Numbered from the stretch's first letter, positions 23,909-36,363 are shown. The stretch: DNA of 64,000 nucleotides from Halicephalobus mephisto (GCA_009193035.1 SWDT01000070.1:1-64000); one strand, 5' to 3'. Numbers and translations: made by a program. The notes: generated by a model not told the origin, from the sequence alone.

Positions 23909-24234
23909 ATGCCACTTCAAGGCTTTCAATTCAATACCAACACGATCTTCACAGATAACTATGTAAGTATTATAGATTCTGCAGTTATTTTTTAATGACT
24001 TTACACCAACCTAAATTTACTCTACTCATTTAACTGCTTCAAAACTTTTTAATTTCCATTATATCGATTATTATAAATTATTTCTAGGTTACACGTGAGG
24101 ATATGGAAAAAACAGTCGTTACACTATTCAACCAACTTACTGATGAACAAAAATCACGCGTTTCACATCCTACTTTTATGGTTGCTGAGAAACTCGCTGA
24201 AAACCAATCTACGACAAATCTACCAAGATTTTAA
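23909..24234 (+). CDS. small orphan protein, 66 residues
   Basis: Exons 23909-23962 and 24088-24234, phase 0, donor TAT|GTAAGT, acceptor TTTCTAG. A leader acceptor CTTTCAG lies ten bases before the ATG, and AATAAA occurs at 24287. The protein starts MPLQGFQFNTNTIF and ends NQSTTNLPRF. It is hydrophilic, with a central predicted helix (VTREDMEKTVVTLFNQLTDE), no signal peptide and no membrane segment. I do not recognise it. Support comes from the complete set of nematode gene signals (TATA box, trans-splice site, clean intron, poly(A) signal) rather than from homology. It lies inside the segment between the inverted repeats, in the same orientation as the GTPase genes. Confidence 0.6.
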
Positions 24235-25390
24235 CGATATAGTAAAATATCCTTTTTGTTGTTCATAGTGTTTCAGTGCCGTTCAAATAAAATATCACTT
24301 CAATTTATTGTTATCTAATGGTATAAAACGTAAGACAAAAATCATTGTTTTCATGCAACAGTTAGCATGATCCTTATCAAATCCTATGAATTTCCATAAC
24401 AAATACATTGTGATTTTTGTCATAAATGCCAAATATTCATAGAAATTGTAGAAAATTAGTTAAATTTTGCCGAAATTAACAACTGTTGTAAAAATCACAT
24501 GCAATACTGATGCTTTGCATTTGTTACTAGAGCAAAAGCTGCGATTTGTATACAAGGATTTTTATTACGAGTCTTCTTGGGGTAATCAATATGGTAAAAT
24601 GTCGTCACTTTGTAGTCAAATTGATTACTAATGCATAAATGAAACTATTGAATGTCTTACAATATGATTAGTGTCTTTCTCGAGTTAGTAATTGCCGCAA
24701 GACTTGAATGCTACGATACAATTCTCTGAATTTGTTCCCAGTCAGATTTTATTTGAAAGTTACGTTCATTCTAAAGACGTTTTTTCCCCTAATATTCTGC
24801 TCATTTGTTAGTCGTTAATAGCTATAAGGAACATAAAGGTATAATTTTATTATGAAATTTTTTAGTTCTTGTTTACTTTTATTGTTCACTATTTCACACT
24901 CAATCAAATCAGTTATTTTTGAAATTAACTACGAAATGACGTGAGAATTTAGTTTACTTTTTTGAATTAAATGATTCATCAACTAACATCAATTGAAAGA
25001 CGTAATTCGGACGCGTGTTTTGATGTTCAGCGTTCATTCTACTTCAATCGATCGGGGAACAAGTTTTATCAATTTCCAATTGTTCAATGTTATTTCTATG
25101 TAGTTTATAAGAAGCACAACTGCTTTTAGAAGCTATATAGAGAAAACAATAAATTATTGTAAAAAATAAATAGTGCTGATATGGATAGTTGAGTTTTGAC
25201 CAATTTGATATTCTAATACGTTGTATTTTGATCAAAAAACTCAAAATTTATTAAAGTGTTTTAGATGATTTTTCCGACAAATAACCCATTCCAGATGTAG
25301 AAACTATCTTTGGAATATAAGAATAACCAAAGGAATTGTTAGTTAAAGATAGATTAAATTATTTGTTTACCACTGTTTTTTAAATAACAA
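24235..25390. other. intergenic, AT-rich
   Basis: No gene seen. Around 24415-24450 a stretch (TGTCATAAATGCCAAATATTC) resembles the interior of the MITE family found at 47244 and 52776, perhaps an eroded copy. Confidence 0.4.
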
Positions 25391-25942
25391 AAGAATGCTT
25401 TTTCTCTTGTAATGTATTGAATTTCCTTTAAAAAGATAAAAAAACAGAATATGACTTTGTTCGCCTCTTATTTTTGCAGAAAGATTCAGAATATCAATTA
25501 TCCTTTCTAATTCAATTGATAGAGGAATCAAAGGTCATAAAAATTATACAAAATCATAATTACGAAATATTTTTCATCAATTACAGGTCTAGAAATTTTT
25601 GTAAATGGAAATCACGTAATGACAAATGTCCGGTTTTGTGAGATTTCAAAATATATGCTTCAGAACTTACTAAAACTGCAACTGACTGTTCTAAAGCAAG
25701 GATCCCACTTCTGTTAACCAGAAATTCAACGTAAAATTTAAAAACAGAACACCTCGATCATTTTGCTTTTTTCCAAAAATCATCTTGAAACAGTATGAAC
25801 TCAGTAACAAAAATCGATTATTCTATTTATGCGTTAAATTTAAAGCAACATTTCTGATTCTAAATATTTAAACGTCAATTTCACAAAGGAGTCTGAAGTC
25901 CTGTAGGTTCCGCCGCTACTGTAGAAATGAACCCTTCTTCTT
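25391..25942 (-). repeat. right inverted-repeat arm: 3' end of tdc-1
   Basis: The native copy. It covers all but the first 21 bases of the last tdc-1 exon plus about 490 bp of 3' flank, and is repeated inverted at 16484-17033. The outer edge lies inside the coding exon. The inner edge (25391) lies in the tdc-1 3' flank. Confidence 0.9.
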
Positions 25943-28488
25943 CATATTCGTCTTGGGAACCAGCTAGAATAGGACATTTATGAATGACAACTTATTGGAG
26001 AAACTTACATCGAGAAAGTCCAAACATGGGAGCTCCGCTGCCGCTGAATCTGGCCGGTCGGGATCGAACACTGCCTTGCTCGATTGCTTGTCTGAAAACA
26101 TACAGTAACCCAGAATTCCGTCATTTTTACCATGAAACTAACCTCATAGTCCTGTCTCTCATGAGGTCCTGACTTGTCTGCTTGTGGTTCCTCATGTTCA
26201 GATGTCGGACAATCTTGGGGTTGTAGCATTTGGGGTCACTGACCATCCTGACCAAGAACGACCGTTTCTCAGCCAATGTATGACCTCTTCTTCTTTCGAT
26301 CGAAGTCATTTCTTGACTGTTTGTCGGATTCATGGCTGGTTGTTGGTTGGAAGTCACTGGAGGGGTGTTGGGGGCATATGAGTTAAGGCTGTCGATGGAA
26401 GTATCCTTGTTAGGTAGACTCTGGGAGTCACTATTGTTCCCAAACTGACCGTATTCCTTCTCTTCCAGAAGTTCTAATTCGTAATTTTCTTCAATCGGTT
26501 CAGCTGTGGCTTCTTCGTGGAGAATTAACTGAGCTGTTTGTTTTATTATTTCGTAAGCGATGATTATGTCTCTGTCGTTGGCGTGTTCGTGACAGACACA
26601 GAATCTGATCACAAATCTATCGCTTAAAGAAGCTGGGACCATGTGGATTCTCCCTGTTGAATTCAGTTTCGTCAGAAGATTCTGATTCGCTTCGTCACTG
26701 GCCTTCAATCTGAAGCAGACAAGTCCGAGGACGACATCTCCGATAATTTCGAATTTGTCGTCAGCTCTAATCATGGCCTCGAATTTCTTAGCCAATCTGA
26801 CGTGTTCCCGGATGTAATTCTGGAGTCCTTCGATTCCGTACATTCTGATGACGAACCAAAGCTTCAAGCTCCTGAATCTCCTCGACAACGGAATCCCCCA
26901 ATGACGATAGTCAATAGCTTTATCCATCCAGCTGTGTTGGAGGTACAAAGGGTCCACAACAAGGGCTTGAGTCAATTTGAATCTGTCTTTGACCCACATG
27001 GTGGAACAGTCAAAGTTGACTAACATCCACTTGTTAGGATTCGTGTTGAAGGACATGGCATGTTCTATTCCACTCATGAGGTACCGGAACTCCGGACAGA
27101 TAAAAGCCGATCCAGCATAAGCGGCATCCACGTGGAGCCAGAGATCGTTTTCAGTACAAACTGGTCCGATTTCAGAAAGCACGTCGAAGGAACAGACAGA
27201 AGTTGTTCCGAGAGTCGTGGAGACATAAAATGGAATCAATCCCAGATGTCGATCTTCCTGCAAAAAATCCATTAATTTTTACCGAACAATTCAAAAATAC
27301 AGTAATCGCAGCTTGGAGAGTTTCTCCTCTAAGTCTGAATTTCGAATCAGTCTCCAGAATCCTCAGTTTCACCATGCCGATCATTGCGGCTTTTTCGACG
27401 GAAGAATGAGCTTCTTTGGAACAGTAAGCAATCAACTTGGACATCAGAAGACCCTCTTCGACAAAAGGAAACCGTTGTCGAAGTTGTTTCATTATTTCGA
27501 ATCTCGCAGCAAGAAGAGCTACGAAATTACATTCTGAAGCTGAACCCTGAAAAAATTAATTTTTTAATGAATTTTTGATTTTATAATTTACTTGAATAAC
27601 ACCCCCTCCTTTTCCGTCTTCTGTGAAAGGCAAAAATTCTTCCGGAAGACCGATCATCCTTCCGAACCAATCCAAAACGATCATCTCCAACTCCGTCATG
27701 GCTGGACAAGCGGCCCAACTGAAGCCTTGACATCCGAGGGAATCAGAAAGCATATTGGCCAAAATTGAAGGAAACGAATTTCCTGCGGGGAAATAAGCAT
27801 GAAATCTTGGGTGTTGCCAATGAGTAACCCCTGGCATCACATAAGTTTCAAAATCCTTCATAACACGATCGAAGGATTCTGCTTTCATCGGAGGTGTTGT
27901 CGGAATTAACTCCCTCAAGTACCCAGGTTCGATTGAAGGAACTACTCTTCGATTGTGAACATTTTCCAAGTAATCAGCAATGTAATCGACCATTTTCTTT
28001 CCATGTGTTCGAAATTCATTCGGAGTCAATCCATTCCCTGAGGCAAATCTCGACGAAGACTCGATCGAAATCTTCCGCAAATTCGAAATCACCTCATTAC
28101 TCGCAGCCGTGATTGAATCCAATTCTTCTTGAGATTCCGGAATTACCGTATGTCCATAATGGTTAGGAGAATAATGACTTTTGTAATCCCTCGGTGGAAT
28201 CGGCGGTGGTGGTGGAGGAATCGGAGGAGGAGAAAGAACACAATTTCTATTAGTCGTTACTGTAGATGACGAAACTCCACTCGAAGACGGAGAAGAATGA
28301 TCCTGTTCCGACAATGGAGTAGTCGTTTGTTCCGTTGTTTGAGATCCTAAAATCCCACAATTTCATCATCCAAAATCCTAATCCAAATAATTCCAAAACT
28401 TACTCGAAAGTGTTGTTTTTAATTTGGCAGTTTTATCTTGGTAATAATTATTAAAATTTTGAAGAACATTTCCAAAATTATATACCAT
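25881..28488 (-). CDS. tdc-1: tyrosine decarboxylase (PLP-dependent, group II)
   Basis: Six exons on the minus strand: 28488-28404, 28346-27592, 27546-27301, 27257-26143, 26091-26009, 25963-25881; all phases fit; 788 residues. It decarboxylates tyrosine to tyramine, the precursor of octopamine. The PLP fold runs from about residue 100 to 560, with THWQHPRFHAYFPA, HVDAAYAGS (Asp about 406) and the PLP lysine in NPNKW (about 438). The sequence follows nematode TDC-1 closely through FDCSTMWVKD and HWGIPLSRRFR. The N-terminal about 100 residues are proline-rich (PPIPPPPPPIPPRD). A C-terminal tail of about 200 residues beyond the fold ends in an acidic and hydrophobic stretch (DEYEEEGFISTVAAEP). 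Two short last exons encode the tail; they are predicted from splice phase and open frame, and are less certain than the core. The 3' end is duplicated at 16484. Confidence 0.92.
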
Positions 28489-28735
28489 ATTTATTCAAAA
28501 CAAAAATCAAAACGAGTCTATTTGAATGAAACTCAAAATGTCACTGCCACTTGCATTCGTCTGGTCCGATTTCAATTACAGAATACTCGACGAATCTGTT
28601 TTTGACACTTCTTCAAAAAATTTCCTCCATCAAATATGACGTAATTATTTTTCCAAAAATATAATTTTTTCAAGATTTATACGTTTAAGTGAATTCGGGG
28701 GACCTTTGTTGAGATCTACACCAAAAAAACTAAAG

Positions 28736-30566
28736 CTACTTAAATACCGGTATAAAAACTCGAGTATTGATGTTGAACAACGACCCAAAAAAGAAACCCG
28801 AAATTGTTGTTGCGATTACGATAACATTGAATGGCATACTGAAATCCGGAACTGGTAAGAGGATAAGAAGAGGTTCGCCAAAAAGTTGAATTTGCTTAGA
28901 TCCATGAGGAGACTTGTCAAGTGCGGAAAATTCTCGAAAATGTTTTTCGGACAAGTTCACGCTTAGAATTGGACTCGGGACGAAAATTCCATAATTCGAA
29001 TCTGGCGGATATGAGAGGGCACTGAAAATAAATGGTTAATCTATGTTCTCAAAAATAAAACCAACTTACATCATCAAGTAATTCGAAAACGCCAATTTCA
29101 AAGTGCATGTGGATTTTTTCGGAATTTCAATATTAAGATGAATTGAAAGTGGTTTATCTTGGATCAAAGCAGGATCTAGGGATTTCTTTAGAATTTTTCC
29201 AGGAGATCTATTGCATTTGAATTCCAAAGTATCTACTTTGATTCTGAACTGCCATGGAATCATGTGAAAGTAAGAAGCAATTATGTTTTCATCCAAATTG
29301 TTGGTAATCGTCGTCGTCATTATCCCTCCACGAAAGTCCGATTGTTCTTGTCCAATCGTGAGACTAAAATAAAAAGTCCAAAATTACTGTAAAAAAATTT
29401 TTACCTTAAAGGAGGATCATATTTGACGTGAGCTTTGAGTCCTTCTCTGTCCATCTTGATCGAAAAAGTTTTGTCATTTCCAGTAGCATTTACCGTAGTT
29501 AAATCATACACTCCGAAACTGCCCTTCTCAATGTCCTTTGGCAATGACGCTTCGTAATCCTAAAATTGGAAAAAATAAAAATACAAAATCGCTAAAAATT
29601 GACTGACTTGTCCGAGGAAATGCGTGATTCGTTGTTCTTTGGCGACTTTACATTTCAAATTACTTGACAATCCAGTTATTTGGGCGACTGAAATAACAAT
29701 TATCGTTGAAATTTCAATACCGTAAAACCCACATTTGCCTCCAGAATTCAGCAAAGCAAGTCGGTTCTTGACGTGGTGAGCAAAAAGATCAATCGAAAAA
29801 TCTTTTTTATTTTTCTGAGCATGGATCGTCAAGGAATGGAACGGCAGGTTGAAGAGTTCTTTAGAAAAGATCAAAGTACCAAGACCTGACTGAAATCGCC
29901 GGGATAAAGTTAGATTTATTTGAAAATTAAAAAAACTTACATCTTTACAAGGCAAAAGTCTCAAAAACGGCTGGATGTTCTCAGTACACAGTGGTTCTCC
30001 ACTCAAATGAGCATATCGGTATCTCTCCGGAGTGTCTTGAATGAAACTAGGCACAGAAGTCAACAACGGATCAATTTCCAAAATCGAAGAACAAAAAAAA
30101 CCATTGATTTGTTTGACAACCAAGGACCAAGATTGAGAAACATCTTCTTCCCTGAAATAACCCCAGACATAATAATATCCTTTTCAAGTTTCAAACTCAC
30201 GTCATATTGTCGGCGAACTTGACAAGAAGCAGAAATCCAGTGGGACTTGCCGCCTGTGGCTGAATTCCCCAAGCTTCATGTCTCCAGAAACCCGTTGTCA
30301 TAGAAAAACGGAACTCTTCTATTCCGTAATCGAACAGCTGTCTTATCGTCAACGGGAAAATCCGGAAGTGGTCTAAAATAGTAAGTTGATATATCAACGT
30401 GATAAAGCTAAATAAAACCTTGATTTTCGGCGATTGTCGAGAAACGGTAAAAATACGATAGATCCTTGTTGGGAAGAGTCGATATATGGAGGTTCTCGGA
30501 GTACTCCTCCAGACTCCAGACAAGTGGAATCAGAAGGAGAAAGAGGACTCCAAAAAGGAGCTTCAT
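28736..30566 (-). CDS. PIGT: GPI transamidase subunit PIG-T/Gpi16
   Basis: Eight exons: 30566-30419, 30372-30201, 30151-29941, 29889-29733, 29687-29608, 29559-29405, 29363-29070, 29021-28736; 500 residues; every phase fits. PIG-T is the luminal ER subunit of the complex that attaches GPI anchors to proteins. The start is the Met of a signal peptide (MKLLFGVLFLLLIPLVWS). Next come HFRIFPLTIRQLFDYGIEEF and FWRHEAWGIQPQA, typical PIG-T N-terminal sequences. The C-terminus has YFHMIPWQFRIKVDTLEF and a single membrane helix (FNVIVIATTISGFFFGSLF) before a short cytosolic tail. It is divergent from vps-36, with 606 bp between starts. As I recall, the same two genes are neighbours in C. elegans (F17C11), so this pair is probably conserved synteny. 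Confidence 0.92.
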
Positions 30567-30699
30567 CGAGATATTTGCTGAGTAGATGGACGAAGAAAAT
30601 TGAGAAATTTCTTTTTTCGTTTCGAGAACCAATCAGTCAGTCACTTTCTTGTCTGAGAACTGTAGGTTTTAAAGTGTTTAGTATGTGCAGATTTCCAGA

Positions 30700-30850
30700 A
30701 CACTCACCTGTGTCCTAGGTGAACAGAATCTGAAGGAGAAAGAAGCCTTCAGAAAAGCGTCATTGAAGAACTTATTGAATGAAAAAGTGAGCAGAACAAT
30801 TTTTTTTTCGCTTCGAGAACCAATTGGAGTCAGTTGCTGTCTCGTTCGGC
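30700..30850. repeat. decayed copy of the PIG-T first exon region
   Basis: The stretch around 30720-30850 resembles 30515-30645, which holds the PIG-T signal-peptide exon and its 5' flank. Shared blocks include GAAGGAGAAAGA and CTTCGAGAACCAAT (with one change). On the minus strand the copy's reading frame hits a stop after four codons. It looks like a partial tandem duplication upstream of PIG-T. Identity is moderate and judged by eye. Confidence 0.45.
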
Positions 30851-31172
30851 AAGCGTTTGTCGATTTCGGGATGCATTCAGCCTGACTCAGTGGGAGGCCT
30901 GGGAACCGGCACTTTGTGTATGTTATTGAATATTGAAGCTTTTTTGAATAATTCCATAAACGTCAAATGCAATTTTGAGTTTGTCTTTGAATTGTGTCCA
31001 GATTTTTGTGGATTCTTCTGTATGTCCTGCAGCACTGTTGACCTAAACTTACATCTTTTTAAATCAATAACTTTCAAACTTTCCGATATATTAATTTCCG
31101 TGTTTATAATATGGTATTTGTAATTTTTGAATATTTTCACTTTTAGGCCAGGGCTCGCTTTCCAAGGACGAG

Positions 31173-32759
31173 ATGGATCGACTAACATGGTACACCCCAG
31201 GGGATTCGATGGAAGATATCCTGGTCCAATCAGGTCATGTCGGAATCCACGACGGGGAAATGAGACAAGTAAGTTTTGGATTAAATCGGATCAGGAAGAA
31301 CAAAGTGACCCAATCAGACGTAAGTTGTTCATGTAAGTTTGCAAGGTCCAGCAGATGCTACAACAGTGCTTCGACGGATCCCAGTACTGCTTTGGGTCAT
31401 ACTGCAATATATAATTGTTATTTTTGTGCAAACTAAAATTTTTCCAGACTGCCTTCAAACAAGGAACGTTATCGTTGACTCTCCAGCGAGTTATCTGGGC
31501 TGATTCCTCTGATCCAGTGAGTTATCATTCTCCAGATCCAAATCCCTCCCATAACCCTCGTCTTACAGGAATGTCGGTTGATTTTGCATCATTCTCTCGT
31601 TGAGTCCTTGGAAAAGCACAAGAAATCCATGTTTAATCGTGGCGGTAAGATTATTATGCAAGTCAGACCTGCTCCACAAGGCCATCCACCAGGTCCAGTA
31701 GCTGCTTCCGGATCAAAAATGTTCTGTTTTGTTTTCAAAAGTGGTGGAGAAGAAGAATTTCATCGATTGTATCAAGATGCCTTGAATAAGCAATGCTGGA
31801 AACGATCGTCATCCAGTTCCAATTCTATCGGCTCCAGAAACAGCTTCGTTCCGTCAGGCAGAGGAGGTGGAATCGCCGCTATCGAGAAGCGACTAATTGA
31901 CCAACATGTCAAAACTCACGAAAACATCAGTCAGGTCTGTTTTTTAAAGTTGTTTAAATTATTTTATCTGACTTTTTAGGCCTTTGAAGACATGAGCAAG
32001 CTGATGGAACAAGCGAGAGAAATGGTTAATCTGTCCAAAACAATCACGGAAAGACTTCGAGCCAGAAATTCGGATGCCACTGATGACGAAACAACTCAAT
32101 TCAAGTCTTATTTGTTAAGTTTGGGTGTGAGTGACCCTGTTACGAAGACAGCTTTTGGAACTGGGGCTGCTTATTTCGAAAAACTAGCAGAAGAAATAAC
32201 GGAAATTTTAGCTAAACCGTTGAAGGAATCTGGAGGAACAATGACTCTCCCCGAAGCTTACTGTAGAGTAAATAGAGCAAGAGGAGTCCATTTGATTTCA
32301 CCAGAAGATTTGCTGAATGCTTGCCAGAAGTTGGACAAAATTAATTCTGAAGTTATGTAAGTTAATTTTTAGTTTTTATTTTACTAAATGATTTATTTAG
32401 GATGTATATCTTTGACAGCGGAGTCTATGTAATCCAATTACGATCGGTGTCAGTAGATCAAGCTGCGGATGAAACCGCAAAATTAGTCGAAAAGTTTGGT
32501 TGTGCTGATTCGTACAGGATTGCTAAAGAAGTTTCTATTTCGCCGGTTCTTGCCAAGGAAAGGTAAATGATTTTTATTCTTTATTACACTTTGATCAAAT
32601 CAATTAATCAAAGTGCTTGTGACTCGGTTGATCGCTTCAATAAGTGACTAATTGTGCAATTGTTTCAGATTGCTAGCAGCAGAGGCGATTGGCAAGCTAT
32701 GCAGGGATGATTCAGTTGAGGGCTTGTTCTTTTATCCTAATCGTTTTCTAGAGACTTAA
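31173..32759 (+). CDS. vps-36: ESCRT-II subunit VPS36
   Basis: Six exons: 31173-31268, 31448-31516, 31569-31934, 31980-32356, 32401-32562, 32669-32759; 386 residues, the same length as human VPS36. ESCRT-II acts on endosomes in sorting ubiquitinated membrane proteins into multivesicular bodies. The N-terminal GLUE (split PH) domain spans about residues 1-140: [46 protein letters not shown] linker follows, then two winged-helix repeats (EAP30/VPS36 fold) with [38 protein letters not shown] and LLNACQKLD. The end reads [31 protein letters not shown] leader acceptor precedes the ATG by about 27 bases. Exon 3 uses a GTCTGT donor. Confidence 0.95.
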
Positions 32760-34116
32760 ATAGGGATAGATTAAATATTGTAAGAATTAAGAAGTATGTT
32801 AGTCAGTCTAATTCAATCGGGTGAAATTTCTGATCATAAAACTTGGAATTAAATTGAACAAATAAAATCTAAAATTGGTATTTTTGGAATTGTTTTATTT
32901 TTTTATTTTGGATGTTGGTTATTTCTTGAGGTTTTGTATTGTAGATATGAAGGAAGAAGTTCAGATTCTCAGAAGTTTATAGAAAGTTTAAAGAATCATT
33001 TAAATTAATTTTAAAATATTCCTCTAAAAGTCAAACAGATTTCTGGGTGAATGTTCTGTGTCATTTTGAATCTGACACTAGTCCGATAAGACTTTTACTT
33101 TTTAAACAGAACTGTCAATTTTGAATTTCTAAATTAAACGTCGAATTGGTTTTGGATTAATTAAAGTTCGGAAATGTACAGTTTTGATTTTTTTACTACT
33201 AAAGAAAAGTTAAAATATAGTTTGAACTTTGTGTACAGTAGGAATATACAGTTTTTACATTCGTAGAAGGAACTTTCTAAACATAAATTTTCGCATTTTA
33301 TCACATGTGATCATTGAGGCTACTGTCAAACAAGTAGACAAAAACAAAAATTTGAGTGACGTTTTGTAATTCACGTCACGTGTGGATTTAAGTAACTTCA
33401 TGTTATTGATTGGTGTTAGATCACGGACAAATGTGATATTCTACAAAAATGTAAAATGAATTCACTGAGATTCTGTAAGATTTTTCAAATTTTAGGATGT
33501 TTTAGAATTTTAAGTAAATTATAGAAAATTAGTAATTTTTATGATTCAAGAATTTTCAAATTTTAAACTAGATTCTGAAAAATTAAAAATTTTTTAATTT
33601 TAAGTTTTCAAAAATTTTTTAGAATTCCACGAAATTCTAAAAAGTTCCAGAAACTTCGGATTTTCAAAGGTTTCTGAATCTGAAATTGAATTCTGAGAAT
33701 TTTAATGCAATTTTATTTAAAATATTCAAAAATAAAATTTATTATTATTGTGTCAAAAAACTGAAAATTTAAATAATTTTTGATTTTGATTACGTCAGAG
33801 ATTTTCAGATTAAAGTTGATCATAAATTTTATGGTCATTTTGAAACTACAAAATTCAATCAGAAAACGATTTTTTGTAATACTTTTTTCATTGAATATTC
33901 CGTCCGGGTCGAAGGAAGAACTAGTTCTCAATCACAAGATCAACATTTTGATCACAAACAAGTAACAATTTTACAGATAACGTTTACGAATTCGGAACTA
34001 CAAGTACCTTATGTGCACGAGACAGATTATGAAAATGAAACCTGACATCAAATATAAAAACACCCTAATTCGGATATTTTTTGTCAAATAACTTTTGTCA
34101 TTGAAGAAAATCGTAA
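32760..34116. other. intergenic; promoter of the first CHK gene
   Basis: AT-rich, with no gene. AATAAA at 32862 can serve vps-36. TATAAAAA at 34053-34060 lies 57 bp before the next ATG. Confidence 0.5.
34053..34060 (+). promoter_or_regulatory. TATA box of CHK gene 1
   Basis: TATAAAAA, followed by an ATG 57 bp later. The second CHK gene has a similar TATAAAA at 38074. Confidence 0.5.
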
Positions 34117-36363
34117 ATGGCGACTGTTGTGGAACCTTTGAATATTCAAAAAATGTCTATCGAAGAAAACTTCGAAAATCAAAAACTCGGCGGAAAAACC
34201 TTCACTGCCAGATGGCTTCTGGATTCTTTAATCGACAACGATGAAGAATTCAAGAAACTTCACGGAAATCGAACAATCGAAAAGGTTGGATTTTATTTTT
34301 TAAAATAGAATAATTTAGAAATTTTCGAAATTGCTTAGAATACGGTAGAAAATTCCGGAGGTTTTGAGAATCTCGTGAAAAATTCTGAAGTTTAGAATAA
34401 TTTAGAAATTCTCGAAAATTTTGAAATCTTGTAAGTTTTTGAAATTAATAAAAGTTTGAAATATTTTTGTAAATTTTTGAAAAATTTGAAAACTTAAAAA
34501 CGTTATAAAAACTTTTATAATATTTTTGAATTTGTGAAAGTTTTTTAATACCTTTAATAATCTTTTTCAAATTTCTGGAATTTTATGAACATGTTCAAAT
34601 TACTCCAAAATTGAATAAATACTTAAATATTAAAAATCTCAAGTTTTAAAAGTCTCTGAAAACTTAAAATTGCTATTGAGATAACTTTACACAAAACTTG
34701 ATTTTTAATTTTTTTTATATTACGATTTTGTTTTTAGATTGAAGCAGTAGATATTTCCGGAGGCAAAGGTTTCATTTCCATTGTTATGCGTTGTACAATT
34801 CACTTTACTAACGCTGAAAACGAAAAAGACGTCTACACGACGATTCTCAAAATCCCAGGAACAGAATCGATCGATGAAGTCATCAGCAATGTGGAAACTA
34901 AAATTAATCTCGAAGACAGTTTCATCGCTCGTGTCGTTAAATTTCACCAATTCGAATGCGATTTTTACACTAAACTGGCCCCGAAACTCGAGATTCCCGT
35001 TCCTAAAGTGTACAAAACGATGCCATGGGTCTACAAGAAGATTGAAGGTTGTCTCCACATGGAAGACCTGACGACCAGAGGAAAATCTATGAACTTCTTT
35101 GACAGCTTGACCTTGGCTCAAATCAGATCTGTTGTCCGGAACCTTGCTCACATGCACAAACAATTTCTGATCATGGATGAATCCGAATGGAGAGGAAAAT
35201 TCATGGACAATCAGAAGGCTTTCACAGAAGGAAACTCCAAATTCACCAAGTTCATTGATTCGTTTTTAAAAATGGCAAAAGGATATCGAGGTTAGTTTTA
35301 TTTCATTAACGTAAGTGGTACACATGTATGGAAAAGAAAAACCACATATGACGATTTATATAAACTAAATACAAGATGAGAAACGTAACTTAAATAATAT
35401 CTGGTTATATGCAGATGATTATGCTTTTCCGGATTAGTTCGGGAAGATTTCAATTTTACCCAACCAGACTATAATATATTTCAAAAAATAACTCATTCAT
35501 AAATCTTTACTTTTATTCCTATATCGCACAAAATCAAAATACCTGTACAACTACAAATTATAATTATTTGATCCTTTGACCCAAATACCGTTGCCTTTGG
35601 TGACGTGTGTAGGTGGTAGCTCGGGTTGAAATAGGGCACAGCAGCTCAATTCCAAAATCCGTCTTCTCGCTTTTCTTAAACCTTCCTACAACTATTTAAC
35701 AATTAAGTTTCCTGCTGTATTTATCTCTATGATCTTGATTATCATAGTCTGATATAAAGAAATTTATTTTCAGATCACATGGCTGTATTTCTTGACAGAT
35801 ATACCAAACTTGCGTTGCGCGGCGATTTTGTAGCTTACATCAATTGTCAAGCCTATCATGACCTCGAGCTACGTCCTGTTCTAGTCCACGGAGACATGTG
35901 GGGAGGAAACACGATGTGGAAGATGAACGAACATGGCGATATCACTAACGAAATCGCTGCTTTTGTCGATTGGCAGATCTGTCACGAAGGTTCCCCCATG
36001 TCCGATTTAGCCCGGATTCTGACCCTTGGTTGTGATGGTAACATCAGAAGAGAAGCTGAAGTATCCATTATCGAATACTACCATGAATTACTGACTCAGG
36101 AACTAGCTACAGTAGGAAAGCAGAATCCATATACGGTAGAGGCCTTGAAAAAAGCATATAGCATCTGTTTCTTCGGCCAATGTCTCCAACTTCTTATTAT
36201 GCCAATTTTCCTGGAAGGATCCTTGAAGAAAACTCCAGAATTAGAATTCATCAACGAAGCCAAACTCGACAAAGGAATTTTGAGAACCGTCCACGCATGG
36301 GAAGACATGGACAGGAAACTTCAAGGCGAATTCAAATATCTGTTTGATAAATATGGCTTGTAA
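34117..36363 (+). CDS. CHK/DUF1679 kinase-like protein, copy 1
   Basis: Exons 34117-34284, 34738-35290 and 35774-36363; 436 residues. The fold is that of aminoglycoside/choline-type phosphotransferases (CHK kinase-like, EcKinase group), a family expanded in nematodes and arthropods and linked to phosphorylation of small lipophilic or detoxification substrates. Visible motifs: GGKGFIS nucleotide loop, DVYTTILKIPG with the conserved Lys, CDFYTKLAP, MEDLT hinge, catalytic VHGDMWGGN (HGDxxxxN) and VDWQ for the metal site. Introns of 453 and 483 bp are long for this region. It is the most divergent of three tandem copies and lies upstream of the near-identical pair. Confidence 0.9.

Noticed and set aside
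16484..25942. Polinton/Maverick with terminal inverted repeats
   Set aside because: The arms are a host gene tail, and no polymerase B, integrase or capsid gene lies between them.
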